From: a virus
IMG/VR virus record: IMGVR_UViG_3300025061_000146
Span: 1 to 35,397 of that record
Strand: one strand, 5' to 3'
Length of the DNA stretch: 35,397 nt
The position numbers and the translations under genes were made by a program. This document shows, piece after piece, positions 1 to 7,267 of the stretch; the first letter of the stretch is position 1, and each line of letters opens with the position of its first letter. Under the pieces are notes generated by a model that did not search any database, was not told the DNA's origin, and saw only the letters and a program-made list of their open reading frames with translations.

Positions 1-333
1 ATGAACGAACACAACAGCAGCAAAGAGCATTATCACATGAATGAAAAAAGCGCCTCAAAAAAAGCCAGTCTTAAAGACTGGCATCGCGCCGACATCGTCG
101 CCGCTGTCCGTAAAGCTGGCTGGTCGCTGCGCAAGCTCGCAACGCATCACGGCTATAAATCGGCCACCACGCTAACCACTGCCCTTGATCGACACTGGCC
201 GAAAGGCGAACGGCTAATTGCCGAAGCGATTGGCACCGACCCAATGACCATCTGGCCGACCCGTTACGTGGGCAAGGATACCACTGGTGCTGATAAACGC
301 CATCGTGACCATACCGATAGAAACGCAGCATAG
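1..333 (+). CDS. ner: Ner-type DNA-binding regulator
   Basis: Small basic protein (110 aa from the first ATG) with the Ner/Nlp-type winged-helix pattern: SLRKLATHHGYKSATTL followed by ALDRHWPKGERLIAEAIG and the family-typical ending MTIWPTRY. In Mu, Ner is an early repressor that shuts down early and repressor-gene promoters by binding the control region between them. A second ATG at 37 has a plausible ribosome site (AAAGAG at 22-27, 9 bases away) and gives 98 aa, closer to Mu Ner (75 aa); the first 12 codons may be untranslated. It sits first in the early run, as Ner does in Mu. The divergent repressor gene expected to its left is outside the window. Family call is firm; the exact start is not. 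Confidence 0.85.
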   Translation: MNEHNSSKEHYHMNEKSASKKASLKDWHRADIVAAVRKAGWSLRKLATHHGYKSATTLTTALDRHWPKGERLIAEAIGTDPMTIWPTRYVGKDTTGADKRHRDHTDRNAA

Positions 334-437
334 GACTAACTCCAATCATGTGCCACTCAGCCTAGCTAACGCCGATCAACGCGCCTAGGTGCAGAGTAGC
401 GCCACGTTTGTAGCCACTGAACAAGGAACCACTTCCA

Positions 438-914
438 ATGACCCGTAAACGCTGGAAGCCCGTTCAACCCCACAGCTTGGAACACGCCACACGCCTGTGC
501 ATCGACTACGCACTGCACAAGCATAACCGCAGCGTGGCCCAAGTGGCCGATCTGGTCGGGGTGAGTGAATGGACGGTTTACAAATGGATTGCTGATGGCT
601 GCATACCTACCCGCCGCATTCGTCCGTTTGAGTTTGCGTGCGACGCCACCTTTATCACCCAGTGGATCGCCGGTAGTGCGCAGAAGTTAGTGATCGATAT
701 TCCAGCGGGAAAGAAGTGCAGCCAGAACGACTTAATGGATTTGCAAACCTGTTTAAACAAAGCGGTTGAACACCTCAGCCACTTCTACCGCGAACAGCGT
801 GATGTAGAGGGCACGTTAGAAGGTGTCACCCAGGCGATTAAGCAACTTGCTAGCCATCGTGAAAACGTGCGCAAAGCCAGCGCGCCAGAACTTGAACTGT
901 TTGAGAGAGCATAG
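438..914 (+). CDS. Helix-turn-helix early phage protein
   Basis: A 158-aa protein preceded by a good ribosome site (AAGGAA). Residues about 32-58 form a helix-turn-helix: SVAQVADLVGVSEWTVYKWI, followed by a turn and PTRRIRPFEFA. The C-terminal half is helical and charged. Proteins of this type occur in the early region of B3/BcepMu-like transposable phages, between Ner and the transposase. A role in early regulation is inferred from the HTH and position; I do not recognise a named gene. The 104 bases between it and the Ner gene hold no clear promoter or terminator that I can support. Confidence 0.7.
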   Translation: MTRKRWKPVQPHSLEHATRLCIDYALHKHNRSVAQVADLVGVSEWTVYKWIADGCIPTRRIRPFEFACDATFITQWIAGSAQKLVIDIPAGKKCSQNDLMDLQTCLNKAVEHLSHFYREQRDVEGTLEGVTQAIKQLASHRENVRKASAPELELFERA

Positions 915-916
915 AG

Positions 917-1129
917 ATGACAGAAGCCAGCCAAGAAACCACACAACAACCGCTTTTAAGCGACCAAGAGCTTGCCGCCGAGATTGTTGCGCTGTTGCAT
1001 AAGCGCGCCAAAAACAACTACGCCGCCTACGGCGCACTGGCGCAGGCGGCGGTGGATTATGACGGCGCGTTAGGGCTCGTTCTCTTCGGAGGCAGTATGG
1101 CCCGAGTTCTTCACGGTGGAGAACTCTGA
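917..1129 (+). CDS. Small hypothetical early protein
   Basis: A 70-aa reading frame starting two bases after the stop of the HTH gene, so probably translated with it. The first 50 or so residues look protein-like, with an amphipathic stretch LSDQELAAEIVALLHKRAKN. The last 20 residues (after VDYDGA) are read through sequence that also encodes the end of a minus-strand gene (overlap 1070-1129). The tail may therefore be a secondary extension left when the leftward gene entered the locus. No family recognised. Confidence is moderate because the overlap with the opposite-strand gene is tail-to-tail and the frame is short. Confidence 0.5.
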   Translation: MTEASQETTQQPLLSDQELAAEIVALLHKRAKNNYAAYGALAQAAVDYDGALGLVLFGGSMARVLHGGEL

Positions 1130-1327
1130 GGCCATGAAACGATACGACTCCTCAAATAGCGCCTGGATAGATGGCGGCTCCTTTGGTGGAGCGTCATCTG
1201 AGGCTCTGCTTCTTTCCAGTGCTGCCCTCGTCTTAGCCATATCCGAGCGCTCTATCTCGTGCTTGTGGCTGGCTACCGCCATGTCGCGTGCAATGCGTAA
1301 TAGCTCAAGCCTTGTCTCTTCTTTCAT
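1070..1327 (-). CDS. Leftward 85-aa hypothetical gene inside the early operon
   Basis: This is the only convincing minus-strand gene in the window. Its ATG is the complement of 1325-1327, with an AGAGGAA ribosome site on the minus strand (complement of 1333-1339) five bases ahead. The stop is TAA at 1072-1070. The product is charged and helical: it begins MKEETRLELLRIARDMAVAS, with IERSDMAKTRAALERSRASD in the middle and an acidic end. A longer reading starting 15 codons upstream exists but lacks a ribosome site. It is read away from the transposase gene, and the 89 bases between them contain an inverted repeat. No family recognised. It could be a control protein or an accessory gene acquired by the phage. 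That it is a gene is supported by the ribosome site and residue composition only. Confidence 0.6.
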   Translation of the reverse strand: MKEETRLELLRIARDMAVASHKHEIERSDMAKTRAALERSRASDDAPPKEPPSIQALFEESYRFMASEFSTVKNSGHTASEENEP

Positions 1328-1358
1328 GGGCGTTCCTCTAACAGTGGATTGGGTTTGG

Positions 1359-1390
1359 GTTGCACCTCTCAATCTACCGCAGAGTGCAAC
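1359..1390. promoter_or_regulatory. Inverted repeat in the divergent region before the transposase gene
   Basis: GTTGCAC at 1359-1365 and its perfect complement GTGCAAC at 1384-1390 are separated by 18 bases, in the 89-base space between the minus-strand gene (start 1327) and the transposase start (1417). Centre spacing of 25 bases is suitable for a dimeric DNA-binding protein, and as RNA it could fold into a hairpin in the transposase leader. No convincing -10/-35 pair was found on either strand. Role as operator or leader hairpin is inference. Confidence 0.45.
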
Positions 1391-1416
1391 GCCCGCCTAT
1401 TCAAGGGGTGCCGCTC

Positions 1417-3375
1417 ATGAATGAATGGTATTCCGCTAAAGAGCTGGCGGGCTTGCCGGGGATGCCGGGCACTTCGCAGAACGTCACAGCAAAAGCCAAG
1501 CGCAAAGGTTGGGAGAAGCGCAAGCGCAGCGGGCAAGGTGGTGGCTGGGAGTACTCCCTTACCTCGCTGCCTTTAGAAACACAAACCGCACTCCTAAAAC
1601 AGCAGGCTCCAGCGCCTTTAACGCGCCCAAAATCCACCGCTGCCACGGTCGACCGCGAGTCGCTATGGGATGCCTACGAGCGCAAACCACAGAGCGTGAA
1701 AGATGAAGCGGCCCGCCGGTTACAAGCCCTTCAAGCGGTAGAGCGGTTGGTGGATAACGGCGCGGGAAAAGTCGCCGCCGTTGACCAAGTCGCCGCTGTG
1801 TATGGCGAAAGCCGCGCCACGCTGTACCGCTGGCAAGGGGGCGTGAAAGGTGCTGACACCAGCGACTGGCTAGCCCTATTAGCCCCTGGCTACGCAGGCC
1901 GCACCGCCACCGCTGAATGCGATGTTGCCGCGTGGGAGTTTTTCAAGTCCATGTTCCTGCGCTATGAAGGCCCCACCGAAGCGGGCTGCTACGACCTGCT
2001 GCAAGAAGCCGCTGTTCAGCACGGCTGGAAAGTGCCCAGCTTGCGCACTATCAACCGCTGGGTGAAAGAGATCCCGCTTACCGTGCGCGTCCTTGCCCGC
2101 GAAGGCGAGTACGCCATGATGCGTCTCTACCCCAGCCAGCAGCGCACCGTGCGCGACATGCACGCCCTGTATTGGATCAACGGCGACGGCTACCAACACA
2201 ACGTGTTTGTGAAGTTTCCCGACGGCTCTATTGGCCGTCCGAAAACGTGGTTCTTCCAGGACATCTACAGCCGCCGCATCGTCGGCTTCCGCACCGACCG
2301 CACCGAGCACACCGATGTGATCCGCCTCGCCCTGGGCGATGTGATCGAGCGTTATGGCATCCCCGAACACTGCACGATCGACAACACTCGTGCCGCTGCC
2401 AACAAATGGATGACCGGCGGCGTTAAGAACCGCTACCGCTTCAAAATCAAAGAAGAAGACCCGATGGGCCTGATGCCACAGCTTGGCATCCAGGTGCATT
2501 GGACAACCGTCCACAACGGGCGTGGCCACGGCCAAGCCAAGCCCATCGAACGCGCCTTTGGTGTGGGTGGGTTGGGTGAGTACGTCGATAAGCACCCCAA
2601 GTTCAGCGGCGCTTATACCGGTGAAAACCCCATGGCCAAGCCCGAGAACTACGCCGAAACCGCCGTTGAGTGGGACGTGTTCGCCGACGTACTCGCCGAC
2701 CGTATACGTGCCTGGAACGCCAAAACCGGCAGACGCAGTGAAGCCTGTGGTGGGCAGCTCAGCTATGCCCAAGCGTTTGACGAAAGCTACCAGCGCAACG
2801 CCCACCGTATTCGCCGTGCCACCGCTGCCCAGCGCCGCATGTGGCTACTGGCTGCTGAGTCCGTACTGGTTCAGCGCGATAGCAGTTTGGCACTCAGTGT
2901 GGGTAGTGGGCCCCAAGGCAAAAACCGTTACGGCGATGACTGCCTGATCAACTACATCGGCAAACGCGTGGTGGTGCGGTTCGACCCCGACCAGCTGCAC
3001 GAGCAAGTGCACGTGTACCAGAACGATGGCCGCTACATCGGCACCGCCGACTGCATCCACGCTGCCGGTTTTGGCGACACCAGCAAAGGTCGCGAATGGC
3101 GCAGGCTGCACACCCAGCGCCTCAAGGCTGGCAAAGCAGCTAAGAGCGCCGAAGTGGCACAGAGCGCACTGGAAGCCGCGCAGTTTATGCCAGCACCTGA
3201 GCCAGAAGACCACACGCCCATACAGAGCGATGTGACGCGGGGCAGCTTTGGCGAGCGTAAGCGGGTATCAGGCAGTGATGTGGTGGAAAGCGATGACGAC
3301 GACGCAGCAGAAACCTACGGCTTCCACGATCACATCGCCACCTCATTAGAGCAGTGGAAAAAGCAGCAGCTATAA
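1417..3375 (+). CDS. A: Mu-type DDE transposase (MuA)
   Basis: Catalyses strand transfer in replicative transposition, the phage's integration and replication route. From ATG 1417 it is 652 aa (MuA is 663). I prefer this start over a TTG at 1360 because AAGGGG lies 8 bases ahead and the product then begins at the Mu-type N-terminal DNA-binding domain (NEWYSAKELAGLPGMPG). Candidate catalytic triad: Asp257 (WINGDGY), Asp322 (CTIDNT) and Glu378 (PIERAFG). The D-64-D-55-E spacing closely matches MuA D269/D336/E392. Further DNA-binding helices lie at about residues 80-240, including GESRATLYRWQGG. The C-terminal about 60 residues are acidic and charged, as in the region of MuA that contacts MuB and ClpX. 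It is followed by two hairpins and then the MuB gene. Confidence 0.96.
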   Translation: MNEWYSAKELAGLPGMPGTSQNVTAKAKRKGWEKRKRSGQGGGWEYSLTSLPLETQTALLKQQAPAPLTRPKSTAATVDRESLWDAYERKPQSVKDEAARRLQALQAVERLVDNGAGKVAAVDQVAAVYGESRATLYRWQGGVKGADTSDWLALLAPGYAGRTATAECDVAAWEFFKSMFLRYEGPTEAGCYDLLQEAAVQHGWKVPSLRTINRWVKEIPLTVRVLAREGEYAMMRLYPSQQRTVRDMHALYWINGDGYQHNVFVKFPDGSIGRPKTWFFQDIYSRRIVGFRTDRTEHTDVIRLALGDVIERYGIPEHCTIDNTRAAANKWMTGGVKNRYRFKIKEEDPMGLMPQLGIQVHWTTVHNGRGHGQAKPIERAFGVGGLGEYVDKHPKFSGAYTGENPMAKPENYAETAVEWDVFADVLADRIRAWNAKTGRRSEACGGQLSYAQAFDESYQRNAHRIRRATAAQRRMWLLAAESVLVQRDSSLALSVGSGPQGKNRYGDDCLINYIGKRVVVRFDPDQLHEQVHVYQNDGRYIGTADCIHAAGFGDTSKGREWRRLHTQRLKAGKAAKSAEVAQSALEAAQFMPAPEPEDHTPIQSDVTRGSFGERKRVSGSDVVESDDDDAAETYGFHDHIATSLEQWKKQQL

Positions 3376-3408
3376 AAAAAGCCCTGCGGAGGTGCAACTC
3401 CACAGGGC
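3374..3408 (-). terminator. Rho-independent terminator reading leftward
   Basis: On the + strand seven A's (3374-3380) precede a hairpin with stem GCCCTG/CAGGGC, one mismatch, GGAG/CTCC and a six-base loop GTGCAA (3381-3408). Read on the minus strand this is a textbook terminator: GC-rich stem followed by seven T's. There is no T-run on the + side, so it should stop leftward rather than rightward transcription. It overlaps the transposase stop codon. No leftward gene is visible immediately to its right. Confidence 0.6.
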
Positions 3409-3417
3409 CTACACAAC

Positions 3418-3430
3418 GCCCCGAAGGGGC
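3418..3430 (+). other. Short hairpin between transposase and MuB genes
   Basis: GCCCC-GAA-GGGGC, a five-pair GC stem with a three-base loop, 28 bases ahead of the MuB start. It lacks a T-tract, so it is unlikely to terminate strongly. It may mark an RNA processing or stability point between the two genes, since MuA and MuB are needed in different amounts. Confidence 0.4.
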
Positions 3431-3458
3431 TTATCAAAAAGCAACTGGAGTATAACAG

Positions 3459-4403
3459 ATGAGCAATAACGTAGCCGAATTCAAACAAAAACGTAACGAC
3501 GAACTCGCCGAGCAAGTCGCCGACGCTATGAAGGCCGAAGGGCTTTCGCAGACCGCCACCGCGCAACTGATCGGCGTGCATAAAACCCGCTTTAACCAGT
3601 GGTTAAAAGGCAGTTATCGCGGTGATAACAGCCAGGTAGAAAGCGCTGCCAACCGCTGGCTGGAAAGCCGTCGCCAGAACGAAAGCCTCAACGCCAGCCT
3701 GCCCGCCGCGCCTGAGTGGGTCGAAACCCCCAGCGCCCGCGCTGTTATCTCCGCGCTCGGCTTTGCTCAAATGGCCTCGACCATCTCTGTTATCTACGGC
3801 GGTGCAGGCGTTGGCAAAACCCAAGCAGTGGGCCAGTACCGTCAGCAGTCACCCAATGTGTGGGTGGCCACCGCTACCCCCGCCACGTCAGCGCCTGGCC
3901 CCATCCTAACCCGCATTGCGCAAGTGCTCGGCATTCGTGCCACGGGTGCCGTACACATGATCGAAACCAACATCATCGAACGCCTACGCGACAGCCGTGG
4001 CCTGCTGGTCATCGACGAAGCCCAACACCTGAACCCACGTGCCCTGGATCAGATCCGCCAGATCGCCGAAGGCGCAGGCATTGGACTCGCTCTGGTCGGT
4101 AACGAAATCGTCTACACCCAGCTCACAGGCGGTAATCGCAGTATCGGATTTGCCCAGCTATTCAGCCGTGTGGCCAAGCGCGTTCGCCTATCACGCCCCA
4201 AGGCAGGTGACATCGACGCGTTGCTAGATGCCTGGGGCATTAACGACGCAGCCTCGCGCACGTTAGGTCATGAGATTGGCAAACGCCCTGGTGCCTTACG
4301 CGGCCTGAGCCAAACCCTGCGCCTCGCCAGCCTGTTCGCCAGCGGCCAGCCCAGCGTGACGCACATTCGAGCAGCCTGGAAAGACCTGGGAGGTGATGTA
4401 TGA
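3459..4403 (+). CDS. B: MuB-type transposition ATPase
   Basis: AAA+ ATPase that binds target DNA and activates the transposase. It is 314 aa (MuB is 312). Residues 20-55 form an N-terminal helix-turn-helix (GLSQTATAQLIGVHKTRFNQ). Walker A is GGAGVGKT at 114-121, and Walker B is LLVIDEA with Asp186 and Glu187, followed by QHLNPRALDQIR. A C-terminal helical part (KRPGALRGLSQTLRLA) matches the MuB C-terminal domain. The ribosome site is CTGGAG, and the stop overlaps the next start (ATGA at 4400). Confidence 0.95.
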   Translation: MSNNVAEFKQKRNDELAEQVADAMKAEGLSQTATAQLIGVHKTRFNQWLKGSYRGDNSQVESAANRWLESRRQNESLNASLPAAPEWVETPSARAVISALGFAQMASTISVIYGGAGVGKTQAVGQYRQQSPNVWVATATPATSAPGPILTRIAQVLGIRATGAVHMIETNIIERLRDSRGLLVIDEAQHLNPRALDQIRQIAEGAGIGLALVGNEIVYTQLTGGNRSIGFAQLFSRVAKRVRLSRPKAGDIDALLDAWGINDAASRTLGHEIGKRPGALRGLSQTLRLASLFASGQPSVTHIRAAWKDLGGDV

Positions 4404-4720
4404 GCCATCAAGCCAGTGAATGGTTGGCCTACGGGCCTGCTCAATTTAGCGACCAGCCATACCCCATGCTGTGCCTGGATACCGCGACCGATCATGAATA
4501 CACACTCGCCCATGATGCCGCGATGGCCGGGCTTGTCGATGCGGATTTGCCCAAGCTCAAAACCTTTATCTGGTACCGCCCCAGCGGTGAGCGAGCAGCT
4601 AAGCGCATTGCACGCGAGCTGACGCTGCTGGGTGTGGCGTTCCTTTACCCAGGCGATGACGGCTTGGCCATTCAGGTAGGCAGCCGTCACCAGCTCATCG
4701 CGTTAGGAGCCTTGAAATGA
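4400..4720 (+). CDS. Hypothetical early protein
   Basis: A 106-aa protein whose ATG overlaps the MuB stop; the ribosome site GGGAGG lies inside the end of the MuB gene, so the two are probably coupled. No transmembrane segment or known motif seen. A patch of alternating charged and aromatic residues (LKTFIWYRPSGERAAKRIAR) is followed by a hydrophobic strand LLGVAFLYPGDDGLAIQVG. Family not recognised. Position after B is where transposable phages carry small accessory replication or host-control genes. Confidence 0.7.
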   Translation: MSHQASEWLAYGPAQFSDQPYPMLCLDTATDHEYTLAHDAAMAGLVDADLPKLKTFIWYRPSGERAAKRIARELTLLGVAFLYPGDDGLAIQVGSRHQLIALGALK

Positions 4721-5151
4721 ACACTTACACCGACGCCTACCTGGAGTACTACGCCGACCGCTATGTCGCGCTGTACCTGCGCGGCCACGGCATCACGTTG
4801 CCGCAATACTTGGCCGCGCCTGACCGCTACGAGCACCTAGCGTTTGCGCCGCTGCCATTGCTGCCCGCCCAGCACAACGTGGTGCTGCGCCTATGGCACG
4901 CCTGGGATACCGGCCTCACAGAGCAGGCCGAAGAGGAAAGCGACGACATCGAGGCGCAAGCCGCCGGATGGGACTGGCGCGATCTGCTCGATCAGTGGCG
5001 CGACGAAGTGGATCAGTCCGAGCGTGAGCTGTGCCAATTGAGCCAGCGCAACGGTGCCGCTTTTGAGCCCATGCGCCACCACCGCCACAACCGGGGCAAT
5101 GCCCGCTGCACTTCAAACTTCGCCCGCAAGCAAGCGCGCAATGGAGCCTGA
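4717..5151 (+). CDS. Hypothetical early protein, acidic
   Basis: A 144-aa protein with an ATGA overlap with the previous gene. The N-terminus is rich in Tyr (TYTDAYLEYYADRYVALY). The middle is strongly acidic (EQAEEESDDIEAQ) and then a Trp-rich segment WDWRDLLDQWRDEVDQSERE. The last 30 residues are basic with many Asn, His and Arg. No signal peptide or membrane segment. Not recognised. Gene packing argues that it is real. Confidence 0.65.
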   Translation: MNTYTDAYLEYYADRYVALYLRGHGITLPQYLAAPDRYEHLAFAPLPLLPAQHNVVLRLWHAWDTGLTEQAEEESDDIEAQAAGWDWRDLLDQWRDEVDQSERELCQLSQRNGAAFEPMRHHRHNRGNARCTSNFARKQARNGA

Positions 5152-5152
5152 C

Positions 5153-5401
5153 ATGACCAACCCCATCATGCGCCTGATCGACATCGATGAGATCGGCGAT
5201 GCCAGCGTGAGCCAGCTACTACACGACATGGGAGCTGCAAGCTCGGAGCAAGTCGCGGTGGCCATTACTCGTAGCCACCAGTTTCAGCCGTTCGCCGCGC
5301 TGATCTGCCTGCACGGCCCTAACACCCAGCGCTACCTGGATGCCATACGCCAGGTAGAGCGCGATATCAAACTTGATCAACGTTACGGAGCAAGTCAATG
5401 A
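5153..5401 (+). CDS. Hypothetical early protein
   Basis: An 82-aa protein read from ATG 5153, one base after the stop of the upstream gene. An upstream in-frame start at 5054 lies inside that gene and is unlikely. The sequence is helical, with MRLIDIDEIGDASVSQLLHD at the start and YLDAIRQVERDIKLDQRYG at the end. It overlaps the DUF3164 gene by ATGA. Function unknown. Confidence 0.65.
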   Translation: MTNPIMRLIDIDEIGDASVSQLLHDMGAASSEQVAVAITRSHQFQPFAALICLHGPNTQRYLDAIRQVERDIKLDQRYGASQ

Positions 5402-6036
5402 ACACACCCGCTACCGACAACCAGCAACAGCCAGTACCCGAAGGCTTCCGTATGGACGCCAAAGGCCGTTTGATTCCAGAAGCTCAAATCAAGCCGATTG
5501 ATCAACTGCGCGACGAGTTGGTGCTGTCGATCATCGACCGCGCCTGCGAGCTACGCGACATGCTGCGTGACTTTAAAGGCGACGTGTTCAGCGAGATCCA
5601 GGGCTTCGTAGAGACCAGCGCCCAGGAGTACGACGTTCAATTAGGCGGCAAGAAAGGCAATGTGACCATGGTGAGCTTCGATGGCCGCTACAAGATCCAG
5701 CGCGCCATCCAGGAGCACATCACCTTCGATGAACGGCTGATGGCCGCCAAAGGGCTGATTGACGAGTGCCTAAAAGAGTGGACTGCCGACGCCCGCCCAG
5801 AGATCGCCACCATCGTACAAGACGCTTTCCGTGTGGATGGCGCGGGCAACATCCGCACCGGTCAGGTGCTGAGCCTGCGCCGTCTGGATATTGCCGATAA
5901 ACGGTGGCTACGCGCCATGGACGCCATCTCTGACGCGGTGCAAGTCACCGGCTCCAAGAGCTACATCCGCATCTATGAGCGTATTGGCAGCACCGATCAA
6001 TACAAGCCCATCAGCCTAGATATCGCGGGGGTGTGA
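5398..6036 (+). CDS. DUF3164 family protein
   Basis: A 212-aa protein matching the DUF3164 family that is common in the early regions of Mu-like phages. Recognisable parts are the N-terminal PEGFRMDAKGRLIPEAQIKP, the DVFSEIQGFVE segment, the GNVTMVSFDGRYKIQRAI strand region and the C-terminal LDIADKRWLRAMDAISDAVQ. The biochemical role of the family is not established; its constant position near transposition genes suggests replication or host takeover. ATGA overlap with the previous gene. Confidence 0.85.
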   Translation: MNTPATDNQQQPVPEGFRMDAKGRLIPEAQIKPIDQLRDELVLSIIDRACELRDMLRDFKGDVFSEIQGFVETSAQEYDVQLGGKKGNVTMVSFDGRYKIQRAIQEHITFDERLMAAKGLIDECLKEWTADARPEIATIVQDAFRVDGAGNIRTGQVLSLRRLDIADKRWLRAMDAISDAVQVTGSKSYIRIYERIGSTDQYKPISLDIAGV

Positions 6037-6037
6037 G

Positions 6038-6280
6038 ATGACCACCGTTACCAACGCCTCATCCATCCGCGTCAGCCCTGCCATGGGTGGCTTTGTTGCC
6101 ACCCTGCGCGGCAAGCGTGCCACCGGCACTACCCACCGTGCAGCAGCCCTAAACGTAGCGCGCAAGGTGTACGGCCCAAAGGTCAACGTAGTGAACGACT
6201 ACCTACGCGACTCCGATACAGCGGCGGGCATCCAGTACCGCTACCACATCACCCATCGCGCTAACCGAGGTGCTGCATGA
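6038..6280 (+). CDS. Hypothetical small early protein
   Basis: An 80-aa basic protein starting one base after the DUF3164 stop. It has a short beta-like stretch (SIRVSPAMGGFVATLRGK) and a possible helix (TTHRAAALNVARKVYG). No known motif. Close packing with neighbours on both sides supports it as a gene; function unknown. Confidence 0.6.
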   Translation: MTTVTNASSIRVSPAMGGFVATLRGKRATGTTHRAAALNVARKVYGPKVNVVNDYLRDSDTAAGIQYRYHITHRANRGAA

Positions 6281-6486
6281 GCGAACAAATCAAAACCAGC
6301 ACTAAGGCAATGATCACGATAGAGCCCAACGACAACGGCGGCTTCACAGTCTCTGCAGGCTTCAATGGCGAAGAAGCTTCATCACCACAACTTAAACGGG
6401 CAGGCAAGTTAGCCCTGCTGGGAATGCTGGCTATTAAAGAGGCGCTAGAAGAAGTCAGTGGCACGACCAAAACAACCATTCACTAA
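6277..6486 (+). CDS. Hypothetical small early protein
   Basis: A 69-aa protein overlapping the previous gene by ATGA. The central part (AMITIEPNDNGGFTVSAGFN) looks like a beta hairpin, followed by a helix (KLALLGMLAIKEALEEVSG). This is the last gene of the tightly overlapping run that starts at MuB and is followed by two hairpins. Function unknown. Confidence 0.6.
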   Translation: MSEQIKTSTKAMITIEPNDNGGFTVSAGFNGEEASSPQLKRAGKLALLGMLAIKEALEEVSGTTKTTIH

Positions 6487-6492
6487 GCGAAA

Positions 6493-6543
6493 CGCCCCGC
6501 TCTTTTGAAGAGCGAGGCGTCTGCTGGGCGTGGTGGCCCAGCA
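6493..6543 (+). other. Two tandem hairpins ending the first early gene block
   Basis: Hairpin one has stem CGCC..CGCTCTT / AAGAGCG..GGCG around loop TTG (6493-6519). Hairpin two has TGCTGGGC / GCCCAGCA around six bases (6522-6543). Neither is followed by a T-run, so simple termination is doubtful. They fall in the only sizeable gap of the early run (6487-6568) and may attenuate transcription or set an mRNA end. Confidence 0.45.
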
Positions 6544-6568
6544 CTGATGAGCAGCCAAGGGGAGAGGA

Positions 6569-7267
6569 ATGGACAGCAAAGCGTTAGACAAAATCAAAAA
6601 GTGCCTACGGCTTACCAAGTCGAGCAATGCCAATGAAGCCGCCGCCGCATTGCGCCAGGCGCAGAAGCTGATGGCCATTCACGGGGTGACCACTGACGAC
6701 GTGGCCATGAGCGATGTAGGCAGCCACACCGCTAAAACAGGCGCGGGGAAAACGCCACCCGCCTACGTGACCATGTTAGGCAGTATGGTCGCCAGTGCCT
6801 TCGGCGCTGAGACGGTTTATCAGCAGGTTTACGACGGTGAGCGATGGGCGCTTAACGTTGAGTTCTATGGCTTAAATGGCGCTGCCGAAGTCGCGGGCTA
6901 CGCCTTCGAAGTGTTAGGCCGACAGCTAAAGCGAGACCGCACCACATTCTTGGCCACCCTCAATAAGCGGCTAAAGCGAGCCACCAAGGTGCGCCGGGGC
7001 GACCTGTACGCACAGGCCTGGATTAACGCCGTGGGTAAGCAGGTAACGCGCCATCATCGCACTGAAGCTGAGAATGCCATCGTGGAAGCTTACAAAGCCA
7101 AGCGCTGGGATGATCTGGAAACCATGAAGCCACGCGATAACACCAAGGGCATGCGCAGCCATGACCACGCGGCCATTCACCAAGGCTACCAGGACGGCAA
7201 GAAAGTTAGCTTTCATCAAGGCGTGAACGGCAGCCGACACGCTCAGATCGGTGAGGTGGCGTCATGA
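6569..7267 (+). CDS. DUF2786 domain protein
   Basis: A 232-aa protein with a strong ribosome site (GGGGAGAGGA). The N-terminal 40 residues match DUF2786: KIKKCLRLTKSSNANEAAAA followed by LRQAQKLMAIHGV. The rest holds a conserved-looking middle (VEFYGLNGAAEVAGYAFEVL) and a basic end. DUF2786 proteins occur in phages and bacteria without a proven function. In this phage type the gene lies between transposition and gemA genes. Confidence 0.8.
   Translation: MDSKALDKIKKCLRLTKSSNANEAAAALRQAQKLMAIHGVTTDDVAMSDVGSHTAKTGAGKTPPAYVTMLGSMVASAFGAETVYQQVYDGERWALNVEFYGLNGAAEVAGYAFEVLGRQLKRDRTTFLATLNKRLKRATKVRRGDLYAQAWINAVGKQVTRHHRTEAENAIVEAYKAKRWDDLETMKPRDNTKGMRSHDHAAIHQGYQDGKKVSFHQGVNGSRHAQIGEVAS

Noticed and set aside
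1116-1424. 102-aa + strand frame opposite the leftward gene
   Set aside because: No ribosome site and a Ser/Ala/Leu-rich product; the minus-strand frame has the better start and residue pattern.
1879-2805. Open 308-aa minus-strand frame within the transposase gene
   Set aside because: It is fully inside a strongly supported transposase with catalytic motifs, has a low-complexity product and no ribosome site; it is a shadow of high-GC codon use.
2483-2947. Second + strand frame within the transposase gene (154 aa)
   Set aside because: The product is rich in Pro, Ser and Thr without any motif and overlaps the catalytic Glu region; shadow frame.
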